18,820 nt of DNA from DATAEU01 sp046735355 (GCA_046735355.1 JBKPTC010000154.1:1-18820); one strand, 5' to 3'; shown: positions 6,874-13,817, counted from the first letter of the stretch. Notes: generated by a model not told the origin, from the letters alone. Program-made: numbers and translations.

Positions 6874-8058
6874 ATGACTCCCGACGGTTCCGAGACGATC
6901 GCGCCGCACGGCGGCACCCTCGTCGACCTCCTCGTTCCCGCGTCCGAGCGCGACGCTGCGCGTGAGGACGCGGGGAACCATCCGAAGCTCGTTGTGAGCG
7001 AGCGCGAGCTCTCGGACCTCGAGATGCTCGCGGTCGGCGCGCTGTCGCCGCTGACCGGTTTCGTCGGCGGGCGCGACTACCGCTCGATCCTCGAGACGAT
7101 GCGCCTCTCCGGCGGCTTGGCGTGGACCATCCCGGTAACGCTGTCGGCGAGCGAGCAGGACGTCAAGCGCATCGGCCGGTCGGATGCCGTCGCGCTCGTT
7201 CCGGCCGACGGCGCGGCGCCCCTCGCGATCCTCGAGCTGTCCGAGACGTTCGAACGCGACAAGGCGGCCGAGGCGCGGTCGGTGTTCGGAACCGAGGACC
7301 TCGAGCACCCGGGCGTCAAGGCGCTCCACGCCGCCGGCGACTTTTGCCTCGCGGGAACCGTCCGCGTCATCGAGCTTCCGTCGCACGACGACTTCGTCGA
7401 CTACCGGCTGACGCCGGCGCAGACGCGTGCCGAGTTCGCGCGCCGGGGATGGAGGACCGTCGTTGGGTTCCAGACGCGGAACCCCATCCACCGCGCGCAC
7501 GAGTACATACAGAAGTGCGCGCTCGAGATCGTCGACGGCCTGCTCGTCCATCCGCTCGTCGGCGCGACCAAGGGCGACGACGTTCCGGCCGACGTCCGCA
7601 TGCGCTGCTACGAGGTCCTGTTCGCGGGCTACTACCCCAAGGACCGCGCGATGGTCTCCGTGTTTCCGGCCGCGATGCGCTACGCCGGGCCGAAGGAGGC
7701 CATCTGGCACGCGATCGCGCGCAAGAACTACGGCTGCACGCACTTCATCGTCGGCCGCGACCACGCCGGTGTCGGCAGCTACTACGGCACCTACGACGCG
7801 CAGAAGATCTTCGACGAGTTCGAAACCGGCGAGCTCGGCATCACGCCGCTGCGATTCGAGCACTCGTTCTACTGCCTGCGGTGCGAGGGGATGGGCTCTC
7901 CGAAGACGTGTCCGCACGGTGACGACGACCGCGTCATCCTGTCGGGAACCAAGGTCCGAGAGATGCTTCGAAACGGCGAGCGGCCGCCCCAGGAGTTCTC
8001 GCGCCCCGAGGTCGCCGACATCCTGATCCAGGCGATGCAGGCGCAGACCGCCGGGTAG
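6874..8058 (+). CDS. sat: Sulfate adenylyltransferase (ATP sulfurylase, single-chain type)
   Basis: Activates sulfate with ATP to give adenylylsulfate, the first step of assimilation (394 aa). The N-terminal PUA-like part (LSPLTGFVGG) is followed by the catalytic motifs QTRNPIHRAHE (200-210) and GRDHAG (294-299), the HxxH and phosphate-binding signatures of Sat. Cys334, Cys337 and Cys346 in the CLRC...TCPH segment resemble the zinc site of bacterial and archaeal Sat proteins. There is no C-terminal APS-kinase domain. The ATG at 6874 is preceded by AAAGG. Divergent from cysH, which uses its product. This is the homo-oligomeric type, not the CysD/CysN type. Confidence 0.96.
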   Translation: MTPDGSETIAPHGGTLVDLLVPASERDAAREDAGNHPKLVVSERELSDLEMLAVGALSPLTGFVGGRDYRSILETMRLSGGLAWTIPVTLSASEQDVKRIGRSDAVALVPADGAAPLAILELSETFERDKAAEARSVFGTEDLEHPGVKALHAAGDFCLAGTVRVIELPSHDDFVDYRLTPAQTRAEFARRGWRTVVGFQTRNPIHRAHEYIQKCALEIVDGLLVHPLVGATKGDDVPADVRMRCYEVLFAGYYPKDRAMVSVFPAAMRYAGPKEAIWHAIARKNYGCTHFIVGRDHAGVGSYYGTYDAQKIFDEFETGELGITPLRFEHSFYCLRCEGMGSPKTCPHGDDDRVILSGTKVREMLRNGERPPQEFSRPEVADILIQAMQAQTAG

Positions 8059-8059
8059 G

Positions 8060-8079
8060 GCGTCGCGCGCGTGCGACGC
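8060..8079. terminator. Bidirectional terminator candidate
   Basis: GCGTCGC and GCGACGC arms (7 bp) with a 6-nt loop, filling the 24-nt gap between the convergent sat and GNAT genes. It works equally on both strands; there is no T tract. Confidence 0.6.
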
Positions 8080-8082
8080 GCG

Positions 8083-8655
8083 TTACGCGTTGAGGTCTAG
8101 CTCTCGCTCGGGCGTGTCGTCGACGAAGTCCTCGACGAGCAGTCCCATGACGAGCGAGTCGGCGTGCCGGCCGCGCGCGAACTCCGCGCGACGCCGGGTC
8201 CCTTCCACGACGAACCCGACCTTCTCGTAGGCGTGCCGCGCTCGGTCGTTGGTCGCGACGAGGTCGAGCCCCACGCGCTGCAGGTTGAGGAACCGGAAGG
8301 CGTACCGGCAGAGCGTTCGAACGGCGTCCGTCCCGTATCCGGCGTTCCAGTACGGCTTGCCGACCCAGATCCCGAGGTCGGCTCGACGGACGGCGACGTC
8401 GATCCCCATCAGGCCGCACGCGCCGATCGAGCGCCGGTCTCCGAGGCGCTCGATGACGAAGCGCAGCTCGGTCTCGCTTCCGCGAGCGTCCTCGACCCAC
8501 CTCGCGTGATGCGCCGCCGACTCGGGCATCGGCCACGTGATGCCCTCGAGGACGTCGGGCTCGGAGAACAGCGCCGCGAGCGGCGCCATGTCCGCCGGCT
8601 CGTACGCCCGGAGCCGCACGAGCCTGCCCTCGAACGCCGCAAACGGCTCCGTCAC
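8083..8655 (-). CDS. GNAT acetyltransferase (RimJ/RimL type)
   Basis: Acetyl-CoA-dependent N-acetyltransferase (190 aa) of the RimJ/RimL-like group, which modify protein N-termini or small amines. It opens GRLVRLRAYEPADM, the usual first strand, and has the acetyl-CoA loop in KPYWNAGYGTDAVRTL and the LATNDRARHAYEKVGF-like block (here LVATNDRARHAYEKVGFV). The start is GTG at 8655, chosen because the domain begins there and TATCCT lies exactly 7 nt upstream; a longer in-frame extension is Arg-rich without domain similarity. Convergent with sat, and upstream of the divergent RsiG-like gene. The substrate cannot be read from the sequence. Confidence 0.85.
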   Translation of the reverse strand: MTEPFAAFEGRLVRLRAYEPADMAPLAALFSEPDVLEGITWPMPESAAHHARWVEDARGSETELRFVIERLGDRRSIGACGLMGIDVAVRRADLGIWVGKPYWNAGYGTDAVRTLCRYAFRFLNLQRVGLDLVATNDRARHAYEKVGFVVEGTRRRAEFARGRHADSLVMGLLVEDFVDDTPERELDLNA

Positions 8656-8662
8656 GCGCGGC

Positions 8663-8668
8663 AGGATA
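8663..8668 (-). promoter_or_regulatory. Leaderless-type -10 element for GNAT gene
   Basis: TATCCT on the minus strand, 7 nt before the GTG start. It decides the start codon over the longer frame. Confidence 0.55.
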
Positions 8669-8795
8669 GCCGTGGCCCCGCGGCGGACGGCGGCGGCCGT
8701 CGCATCGCGCGGCGTCGATCGCCGCGCTAGCTCACGGCCGGACCGAGCCAACGCATCCCCCGATCGGCGACTGACGTCGCGGCCTCGGCGAGGAG

Positions 8796-8827
8796 TACCA
8801 TGCCGTCCGACCCGCGCACCCAAGGAG
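8796..8827 (+). promoter_or_regulatory. -10 element and ribosome site of the RsiG-like gene
   Basis: TACCAT at 8796-8801 would start RNA near 8808. AAGGAG at 8822-8827 is 5 nt before TTG at 8833 and selects that TTG rather than the ATG at 8800, which overlaps the -10 element. Confidence 0.5.
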
Positions 8828-8832
8828 CTCCG

Positions 8833-9363
8833 TTGTCCGAGCCGAACGGGAACCGCCGCATCGACCGGATCCTCGACCCGTCGTACGCCGACGACCTCGA
8901 GGCGCTGTCGCTCGACGACCTCCGCGCGCGCAGGGACGAATGCCTTGCCGAGCGCGAATACCTCTCACTGCTCCGCCGTCTCGTCCAGGGCCGCGCCGAG
9001 ATCCTGCGCGCCGAGGTGGACCGCCGCGGCGCCGGCACCGATGACGAGCCGCTCGTCGAGCGCCTCTCGACGATCCTGGCCGGCGACGCGCACGGCTCCT
9101 CGCGCGGCGAGGCGGTCCGCGTGGGCATCCCCGAGGAGGAGATGCTCCTGGCCCGTCGACGCGTCGAGCGGCTGGTGGCCGACGCCGGCCTGTCGGATCC
9201 GGGGGCCCTCGACGACGACCGGCTCGCGGCCGCGGTCGAGGTCCTTGCCGCCGAGGAGCACGAGGTCTCGGAGCGGCGGACGCGCGTGATCGAGGTCCTC
9301 GACCGGCTGCAGGACGAGCTCAAGCGACGGTACAAGCAGGATCCGTCCCTGGTCCTGTCCTGA
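8833..9363 (+). CDS. RsiG/AmfC-like c-di-GMP-responsive anti-sigma factor candidate
   Basis: Charged, helix-rich soluble protein of 176 aa. Streptomyces RsiG binds c-di-GMP through two copies of E(X)3S(X)2R(X)3Q(X)3D and then holds the sigma factor WhiG. Here the first copy keeps Ser45, Arg48 and Gln52, has Glu56 in place of Asp, and has its Glu shifted by one residue (Glu42). The second copy keeps Glu142, Ser146, Arg149 and Asp157, with Ile153 in place of Gln. Two copies in one chain suggest a monomeric Streptomyces-type sensor rather than the one-motif dimer described from Rubrobacter. Start is TTG 8833, after AAGGAG. The next gene encodes an HD-GYP phosphodiesterase, which supports a c-di-GMP role. 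No sigma factor lies in the window. Assigned from motif spacing; a coiled-coil protein of other function remains possible. Confidence 0.65.
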   Translation: MSEPNGNRRIDRILDPSYADDLEALSLDDLRARRDECLAEREYLSLLRRLVQGRAEILRAEVDRRGAGTDDEPLVERLSTILAGDAHGSSRGEAVRVGIPEEEMLLARRRVERLVADAGLSDPGALDDDRLAAAVEVLAAEEHEVSERRTRVIEVLDRLQDELKRRYKQDPSLVLS

Positions 9364-9504
9364 ACGCCCGACCGTCACGGCGGACGGCTCCGCGGCCAAG
9401 GCACTCGGACGACCGGGGGATGCTCGGTTGCCCCGGGTTCCCTATGGACCGGAACCCCGCAGAACGGCGACGCTTGCCTCCACCTCCGCGGCCGAACCGT
9501 GGGG

Positions 9505-9510
9505 TATGGT
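9505..9510 (+). promoter_or_regulatory. -10 element for the HD-GYP gene
   Basis: TATGGT, 55 nt before the chosen ATG at 9566. An ATG inside the hexamer (9507) and a GTG at 9510 are in frame but would lie upstream of the expected RNA start. Confidence 0.4.
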
Positions 9511-9565
9511 GCGGCCCCCGACCGCCACGGAAGGCGAACGAGCGACCCGGAGCTTCCTCGACGAG

Positions 9566-10336
9566 ATGGACACCCTTCCCCGCATCCCCGACGAGCTGAC
9601 CAGCGCGTTCCACGACCCGGAGCGCCCGGCCGTGTACGAGCAGCTCATCGTCTTCGCGCGTGAGCTCGGCGAGCTCTACCACCTCGAGCGCGAGCGGAGC
9701 GCCGAGCTCGAACGGGTGCTCGAGAACCTGCAGGAAACCTATCTCGCGACGATGACGAGCCTCGCCCAGGTCGTCGAGGCGAAGGACCGCACGACTCGGG
9801 GCCACCTCGAGCGGACACGCGCCTACGGCGTTGCGCTCGCGGCGCGCATCGACGCCGCGCTCGCCGAGGGCCCCGAGCTCGGCTACGGTTTCTTCCTCCA
9901 CGACATCGGCAAGGTCGGGATCCCGGAGTCGATCCTGTGCAAGGCCGGCCCGCTGTCCGCCTCGGAGTGGGATGTCATGCGGGCGCACCCGACGATCGGC
10001 GCGCAGATCGTCGCGCCGATCCGGTTCCTCGGCGACGCGGCGCTCGTCATCCGCCATCACCACGAGCGGTTCGACGGCCGCGGCTATCCCGAGGGCCTGG
10101 TCGGCGACGACATCCCGCTCGCCGCGCGGATCTTCGCCATCGCCGACTCGTTCGACGCCATGACGAGCGACCGGCCGTACCGAAAGGCGCTGACCGTCGA
10201 TCGCGCGCTCGAGGAGATCTCCGGCGGCGCGGGAACGCAGTTCGATCCCGAGGTCGTGAAGGTGTTCGTCGATCTCGTCCACGAAGAGCCGTCGCCGTTG
10301 TGGACGGTCGCGCGAGACCTGCTGCCCACTGGGTAG
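9566..10336 (+). CDS. HD-GYP domain cyclic-di-GMP phosphodiesterase
   Basis: Probable enzyme degrading c-di-GMP (256 aa with this start). A helical N-terminal segment (about residues 20-60, ELGELYHLERERSAELERV) looks like a coiled coil or dimerisation helix. The HD-GYP domain follows: TRGHLERT gives the first His, FFLHDIGKVGIPE the HD pair (His112-Asp113), and HHHERFDGRGYPEG the GYP signature (Gly173-Pro175), then DSFDAMTSDRPYR. All metal-ligand blocks are intact, so it should be active. No receiver or GAF sensor domain is present. The start is uncertain: ATG 9566 has only GGAG 13 nt upstream, and earlier in-frame starts exist. It lies 202 nt after the RsiG-like gene in the same direction. 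Its TAG stop is part of the next gene's -10 element. Confidence 0.88.
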   Translation: MDTLPRIPDELTSAFHDPERPAVYEQLIVFARELGELYHLERERSAELERVLENLQETYLATMTSLAQVVEAKDRTTRGHLERTRAYGVALAARIDAALAEGPELGYGFFLHDIGKVGIPESILCKAGPLSASEWDVMRAHPTIGAQIVAPIRFLGDAALVIRHHHERFDGRGYPEGLVGDDIPLAARIFAIADSFDAMTSDRPYRKALTVDRALEEISGGAGTQFDPEVVKVFVDLVHEEPSPLWTVARDLLPTG

Positions 10337-10339
10337 CCT
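10334..10339 (+). promoter_or_regulatory. -10 element for asparaginase, overlapping the upstream stop codon
   Basis: TAGCCT, whose first three bases are the stop codon of the HD-GYP gene. It lies 11 nt before the ATG at 10351, and no Shine-Dalgarno is seen in between. Confidence 0.45.
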
Positions 10340-10350
10340 CGCCCCACCGC

Positions 10351-11328
10351 ATGACCACCGACCGTCAATCGCTCGTTCGCGTCGTCCGCAACGGGCTCCA
10401 GGAGTCCGAGCACGAGATCCACGTCGCCGTGGCCGACGAGCGCGGCCGGCTGGTCGCGCGCGCCGGCGATCCGCAGCGGATGGTGTTCGCGCGGTCGTCG
10501 ATGAAGCCGGTGCAGGCCGCCGTCTCGCTGTCGTCGATCGGCCACGCGCTCTCGGATCGACAGGTCGCGCTGATGTGCGCGTCGCACAACGGCGAGGCGG
10601 TGCACGTCCGCGTGGTTCGGAGCCTGCTCGCAACCGCCGGACTCGACGAGGGCGCGCTCCGCAACACCGCCGGATGGCCGCTCGATCGCGAGGCCGCGTC
10701 GCGCGTCCGCGCGCCGAGCCGGATCCGCCACAACTGCTCGGGCAAGCACGCAGGCATGGTCGTCGCGAGCGCATCGTCCGGCTGGCGGCTCGAGACGTAC
10801 CTGCGTCCGTCGCATCCGCTCCAGAAGCGGATCACGTCCGCGGTTCGATCCGCGACGGATCTGGATGACGTCGAGATCGGCGTGGACGGATGCGGCGCGC
10901 CGGTCTTCGGAATGCCGCTATCCGCGATCGCGACGCTGTTCGCCCGCCTGGCCCGGCCGGAGCGGCTCGGGCCGCTCGAGCCGTTCGCCGCGCGCGCGGT
11001 GTTGGCGATGCGCGCGAACCCGTACCTCGTCGCCGGCCGGAGACGAGAGGACACCGCGATCATGGACGTCGCCGGGTCGCTGATCGTGAAGTCCGGCGCC
11101 GAGGCGCTGATCTGCGCCGCCGATCTCGAGCGAGGCATCGGCGTGGCGGTCAAGGTCGCCGATGGCGGCGATCGCGCCGCGCCGCCCGCGCTGCTTCGAA
11201 CGCTCGAGCTGCTGGACGCCCTCACGCGCGACCAGATGTCCGAGCTCGACCGGTTCGCGCACCCGTGGGTCACGGGCGGCGGCGAACGCGTCGGCGAGCT
11301 CGAGACCGACGTGCGCCTTCGCCGCTGA
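10351..11328 (+). CDS. Type-II (ReAV/AsnA-like) L-asparaginase
   Basis: Hydrolyses L-asparagine to aspartate and ammonia (325 aa). It belongs to the asparaginase_II family typified by Rhizobium etli ReAV, not to the EcAII type. Ser49 and Lys52 in RSSMKPVQA match the paired SxxK catalytic residues. CASHNGE, then Cys129 and Lys132 in HNCSGKHAGM, and Cys181 in DGCGAPVF match the zinc-binding set of ReAV. There is no signal peptide, so it is cytoplasmic. The ATG at 10351 gives the usual N-terminus (SLVRVVRNGLQES); there is no Shine-Dalgarno, and TAGCCT lies 11 nt upstream. It starts 14 nt after the HD-GYP gene and precedes mshA. It could supply ammonia to glnA, but no GlnR-type site was seen here. 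Confidence 0.9.
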   Translation: MTTDRQSLVRVVRNGLQESEHEIHVAVADERGRLVARAGDPQRMVFARSSMKPVQAAVSLSSIGHALSDRQVALMCASHNGEAVHVRVVRSLLATAGLDEGALRNTAGWPLDREAASRVRAPSRIRHNCSGKHAGMVVASASSGWRLETYLRPSHPLQKRITSAVRSATDLDDVEIGVDGCGAPVFGMPLSAIATLFARLARPERLGPLEPFAARAVLAMRANPYLVAGRRREDTAIMDVAGSLIVKSGAEALICAADLERGIGVAVKVADGGDRAAPPALLRTLELLDALTRDQMSELDRFAHPWVTGGGERVGELETDVRLRR

Positions 11329-11368
11329 CACGGTCGCTCGCGCCAGCATCGCTCCGCGCATCCTCGCG

Positions 11369-11374
11369 TAGCAT
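11369..11374 (+). promoter_or_regulatory. Leaderless-type -10 element for mshA
   Basis: TAGCAT, 8 nt before the mshA ATG. No Shine-Dalgarno. Confidence 0.5.
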
Positions 11375-11382
11375 CGAGCGAC

Positions 11383-12651
11383 ATGGCGCACCGAGATGAA
11401 CGGCCGCGGATCGCGGTCGTCAGCCTGCACACCTCGCCGCTCGATCAGCCGGGGACCGGCGACTCGGGCGGGATGAACGTGTACATCCGCGCCGCGGCCG
11501 AGCGGCTGGCCGCACGCGGGCTCGACGTGGACGTCTTCACGCGATGCCGCGGCGAGGATCTCCGCGAGGTGGAGGACATCGCGCCGGGCACACGCATCGT
11601 CCGCGTCAAGGCCGGTCCGTGCGCGCCGGTACCGAAGGAGGAGCTGCCCCGGTACCTCCCACAGTTCCTCGGCGGCGTGCTCGCGCGGGGACGGGTGGAG
11701 GGCGGCTACGACGTCGTGCACTCGCACTACTGGCTGTCTGGATGGGTCGGTCGCGGCGCCAAGGAGCTGTGGAGCGTTCCGCTCGTCGCATCGTTCCACA
11801 CGCTCGGGAAGGTCAAGAACTACTCGCTCGCGCGCGACGAGCGTCCGGAGCCGGTGGTTCGGCTCGACGGCGAGCAGGCCGTGATCGCCGAGGCCGATCG
11901 CATCATGGCGGCCACGCCGGCGGAGGCGTCGCAGCTCGTCGGGCTGTACGGCGCCGATCCCGGACGCGTGCGGCTCGCTCCGCCCGGCGTCGATCACGGG
12001 GTCTTCTCGCCGCGGCCACGCGACGAGGCGAAGGCCAGGCTGCATCTCACGGGCGTTCGGCTGGCGCTGTTCGTCGGCCGGTTGCAGCCGCACAAGGCGC
12101 CCGACATCGCGGTTCGAACGCTCGCCGAGGCCGTGTCGAGGGCCGCGCGCGGAACCGACGACCTCGTCCTGGCCGTGGTGGGCGGACCGAGCGGTGCGGG
12201 CGCGAGCGCCGAGATGGCTCGCCTGGCCGACCTCGCGTCGGCGCTCGGCGTCGCCGATCGGGTCATGTTCTTCCCGCCGCAGCCGCAGCTCCGGCTCGCC
12301 GACTTCTACGCCGCGGCGGACGCGCTGCTCGTGCCCTCGCGGTCGGAGTCGTTCGGGCTCGTCGCGCTCGAGGCGCAGGCGTGCGGCACGCCCGTCGTCG
12401 CGTCGGCGGTCGGCGGGCTCCGCTATTCGGTCGTCGACGGCGTCACCGGCTTCCTCGTCGAGGGCCACGACCCGGCCGATCATGCCGAGCGGCTCCTCGC
12501 GCTCCTCGGCGACCGCCGGCGCGCCGCGGCGATGTCCGAGGCCGCGGTTCGCCACTCGATGCGCTTCTCGTGGGACGCCACGGCCGCCGAGATCGACGCC
12601 GTGTACCGAGAGCTCCTGGCCCAGCGCCGGCCCGACCCGCTCGCCGCGTGA
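11383..12651 (+). CDS. mshA: MshA-type D-inositol-3-phosphate glycosyltransferase
   Basis: Family-4 glycosyltransferase (422 aa) that in actinobacteria joins N-acetylglucosamine to inositol 3-phosphate, the first step of mycothiol synthesis. The N-terminal block SLHTSPLDQPGTGDSGGMNV is the hallmark of MshA; HSHYWLSGWVG and SFHTLGKVKN also match. The donor-binding C-terminal half has FVGRLQPHKAPD and the E-x7-E motif in SESFGLVALEAQ (about residues 320-332). The ATG at 11383 has TAGCAT 8 nt upstream. The next gene overlaps it by 4 nt. Mycothiol is specific to actinobacteria, so this gene supports the taxonomic reading; the other msh genes are not in the window. A related GT4 with another acceptor cannot be excluded. 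Confidence 0.87.
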   Translation: MAHRDERPRIAVVSLHTSPLDQPGTGDSGGMNVYIRAAAERLAARGLDVDVFTRCRGEDLREVEDIAPGTRIVRVKAGPCAPVPKEELPRYLPQFLGGVLARGRVEGGYDVVHSHYWLSGWVGRGAKELWSVPLVASFHTLGKVKNYSLARDERPEPVVRLDGEQAVIAEADRIMAATPAEASQLVGLYGADPGRVRLAPPGVDHGVFSPRPRDEAKARLHLTGVRLALFVGRLQPHKAPDIAVRTLAEAVSRAARGTDDLVLAVVGGPSGAGASAEMARLADLASALGVADRVMFFPPQPQLRLADFYAAADALLVPSRSESFGLVALEAQACGTPVVASAVGGLRYSVVDGVTGFLVEGHDPADHAERLLALLGDRRRAAAMSEAAVRHSMRFSWDATAAEIDAVYRELLAQRRPDPLAA

Positions 12652-13175
12652 TCACCGGCGATCGCGTCGCGCTGCGCCCCGTCGAGCCGCGGGATCATCC
12701 GCTCATCGCCGTCTGGCAGAACGATCCAGAGGTGTGGTGGTGGATGGACTACGACCGGCCCTTCTCGCTGGCCGACATCGCCGACTCGGAGGTGCGCGCC
12801 GAGAAGGAGGGGCATCCGTTCGTGATCGAGGTCGACGGGCGGCCGATCGGACGGGTCGGTCTGAACGCGTTCCGCCCGCGCGACCGGATCTGCTCGCTGT
12901 ACGTGTTCATCGGCGAGCCGAGCGCCTGGGGCCGCGGTCTCGGACGCGATGCCGTCCGAGCGCTCGTCCGGTTCGCCTTCGAGCGATTCGATCTCGAGCG
13001 GATCGAGCTGTGGTCGCTCGCGACGAACGAGCGTGCGATCCGGTCGTACCGCGCGTGCGGGTTCGAGATCGATGCGACGCTCGAGCGTCGTTCGTTCCGC
13101 GGCGGCGAGTGGGTGGACCGCGTCGTGATGAGCGTGACGCGCGAGGCGGTCGAGCGCGGCGGCGCGGCCCGGTGA
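12648..13175 (+). CDS. GNAT acetyltransferase co-translated with mshA
   Basis: Acetyl-CoA-dependent acetyltransferase of the RimJ/RimL-like group (175 aa). It begins VITGDRVALRPVEPRD, with the acetyl-CoA loop in PSAWGRGLGRDAVRALV and the block ATNERAIRSYRACGF. The GTG start at 12648 overlaps the mshA stop (GTGA), so it is translationally coupled to mshA. Mycothiol synthase MshD is also a GNAT protein, but it has two GNAT domains and is about 300 aa; this single-domain protein lacks that build, so it is not called MshD. A role near mycothiol metabolism is only suggested by the coupling. Confidence 0.83.
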   Translation: MITGDRVALRPVEPRDHPLIAVWQNDPEVWWWMDYDRPFSLADIADSEVRAEKEGHPFVIEVDGRPIGRVGLNAFRPRDRICSLYVFIGEPSAWGRGLGRDAVRALVRFAFERFDLERIELWSLATNERAIRSYRACGFEIDATLERRSFRGGEWVDRVVMSVTREAVERGGAAR

Positions 13176-13214
13176 GCGTGCGGGCCGGTGAGCGTGGTGG
13201 CCGGTGAGCGCCGC
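13167..13214 (+). repeat. Three-copy 16-bp tandem repeat at a gene end
   Basis: Copies begin at 13167, 13183 and 13199 and share the core GGTGAGCG (for example GGCCGGTGAGCGTGGT). The TGA stop of the GNAT gene is the TGA in the first core, so the repeat may have arisen by slippage over the gene end. Confidence 0.75.
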
Positions 13215-13264
13215 GGGGCGTCGCCGGACGTTGGCCGGGCGGCCACGTTCTTGTCACTCTTTCG

Positions 13265-13293
13265 TTCGGTCGCTCTACCTGCGGATATACCGT
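13265..13293 (+). promoter_or_regulatory. Possible promoter for the structured RNA
   Basis: TACCGT at 13288-13293 with a weak TTCGGT 17 bp upstream. The same TACCGT hexamer is used before the GH26-like and TetR genes. RNA would start near 13300, and no usable start codon follows, which fits a noncoding RNA. Confidence 0.35.
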
Positions 13294-13299
13294 CTGACC

Positions 13300-13630
13300 T
13301 GCGCCGATGTCCGTTTGACTGACCCCGGGGCCATGGTTAACGTCCGCGTTGCTCCGAGCAGCCGGAGCGGTTGAGTCAGGGAACCGAAGCGGGGACCCCT
13401 GGGAAAGCCGTAAGGCGAACTGGGCGCACTTGGTCGTACGGTTGGGAAGGCCAACTAGCTGTGCGATCGGGGAGGCTCGGGACGCCCCAAAGCCCAACGA
13501 AAGGGTCTACCGCCTCGCGAACCGAGACAGTCGCACGAGGTTGCTCGGGGCAACCGAGCCCGAGGGGCTGACGGTGGTTGGGAGCTTCGGTTCCCGGCGA
13601 GCCGAAGGTCCCTCGGGTTCTTTCTTTTCT
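13300..13630 (+). ncRNA. Highly structured RNA, HEARO/omega-RNA-like, without a nuclease gene
   Basis: About 330 nt that codes for nothing recognisable but is packed with stems: GCTCCG/CGGAGC (13351-13368), CAGGG/CCCTG (13377-13401), GCC-GTAA-GGC with a GNRA loop (13407-13416), CGCAC/GTGCG (13425-13465) enclosing GTTGG/CCAAC (13441-13455), CCTCG/CGAGG (13513-13540), GGTTGC/GCAACC (13539-13555), and CTTCGG/CCGAAG enclosed by CCCGAGG/CCTCGGG (13559-13617), then a T-rich run. The order CGTAAGGCGAA then GGGCGCAC resembles omega-RNAs of IscB nucleases (HEARO family), which have a 5' guide and often occur without the nuclease gene. No IscB is present. That the region is a structured RNA is fairly sure; the family name is from memory of the pattern. 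The 5' end is approximate. Confidence 0.55.
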
Positions 13631-13645
13631 GCTCGCTTCCGCCCG

Positions 13646-13774
13646 CAGTACGGCGACGGCACGCTGCCGTTGACCCACGTCGTCCCGCTCGACCGGGCGC
13701 CCGACGGCTACCGCGCGATGAAGTACAAGGACGACGACGTCATCAAGGTCGTGTTGCAGCCCGACGGCGGCTGA
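13646..13774 (+). pseudogene. C-terminal fragment of a zinc-dependent alcohol dehydrogenase
   Basis: About 42 codons ending at TGA 13774 match only the C-terminal tail of medium-chain zinc alcohol dehydrogenases: LPLTHVVPLDRAPDGYR, then a D-rich stretch, then IKVVLQP. The zinc-binding and Rossmann parts are missing, no start codon with a ribosome site is seen, and no other ADH-like segment is found between here and the upstream GNAT gene. The fragment directly follows the structured RNA, so the rest was probably lost when that element inserted or by later deletion. Confidence 0.7.
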
Positions 13775-13811
13775 GGCCGTTCCGCCGCTTGTGACCGGCG
13801 GTCGCAGCCCG

Positions 13812-13817
13812 TACCGT
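13812..13817 (+). promoter_or_regulatory. Leaderless-type -10 element for the tetR-proline operon
   Basis: TACCGT, exactly 7 nt before the GTG at 13825, with no Shine-Dalgarno. It would drive the TetR, proline dehydrogenase and proC genes. Confidence 0.55.

Noticed and set aside
8800..8832. ATG 8800 as the start of the RsiG-like gene
   Set aside because: It overlaps the TACCAT hexamer; the TTG at 8833 has a perfect AAGGAG 5 nt upstream.
10918..12555. 545-codon minus-strand frame opposite asparaginase and mshA
   Set aside because: Arg/Asp/Ala-rich shadow crossing two well-supported genes, with no domain.
12648..13175. Mycothiol synthase MshD
   Set aside because: Only one GNAT domain and 175 residues, whereas MshD has two domains and about 300.
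13406..13442. Group II intron domain V (AGCCGT ... ACGGTT pairing)
   Set aside because: The inner stem and GAAA loop of domain V are missing, the length is wrong, and no intron reverse transcriptase is present.
13370..13500. ydaO-type c-di-AMP riboswitch (GGGAACCG and GGGGACCC strings)
   Set aside because: The later conserved strings of that riboswitch are absent, and the downstream DNA is a gene fragment and a TetR gene, not a typical target.
13349..13774. A 141-codon protein running through the structured RNA into the dehydrogenase tail
   Set aside because: Only the last ~42 codons look like protein; the first part follows RNA stems and has no ribosome site.
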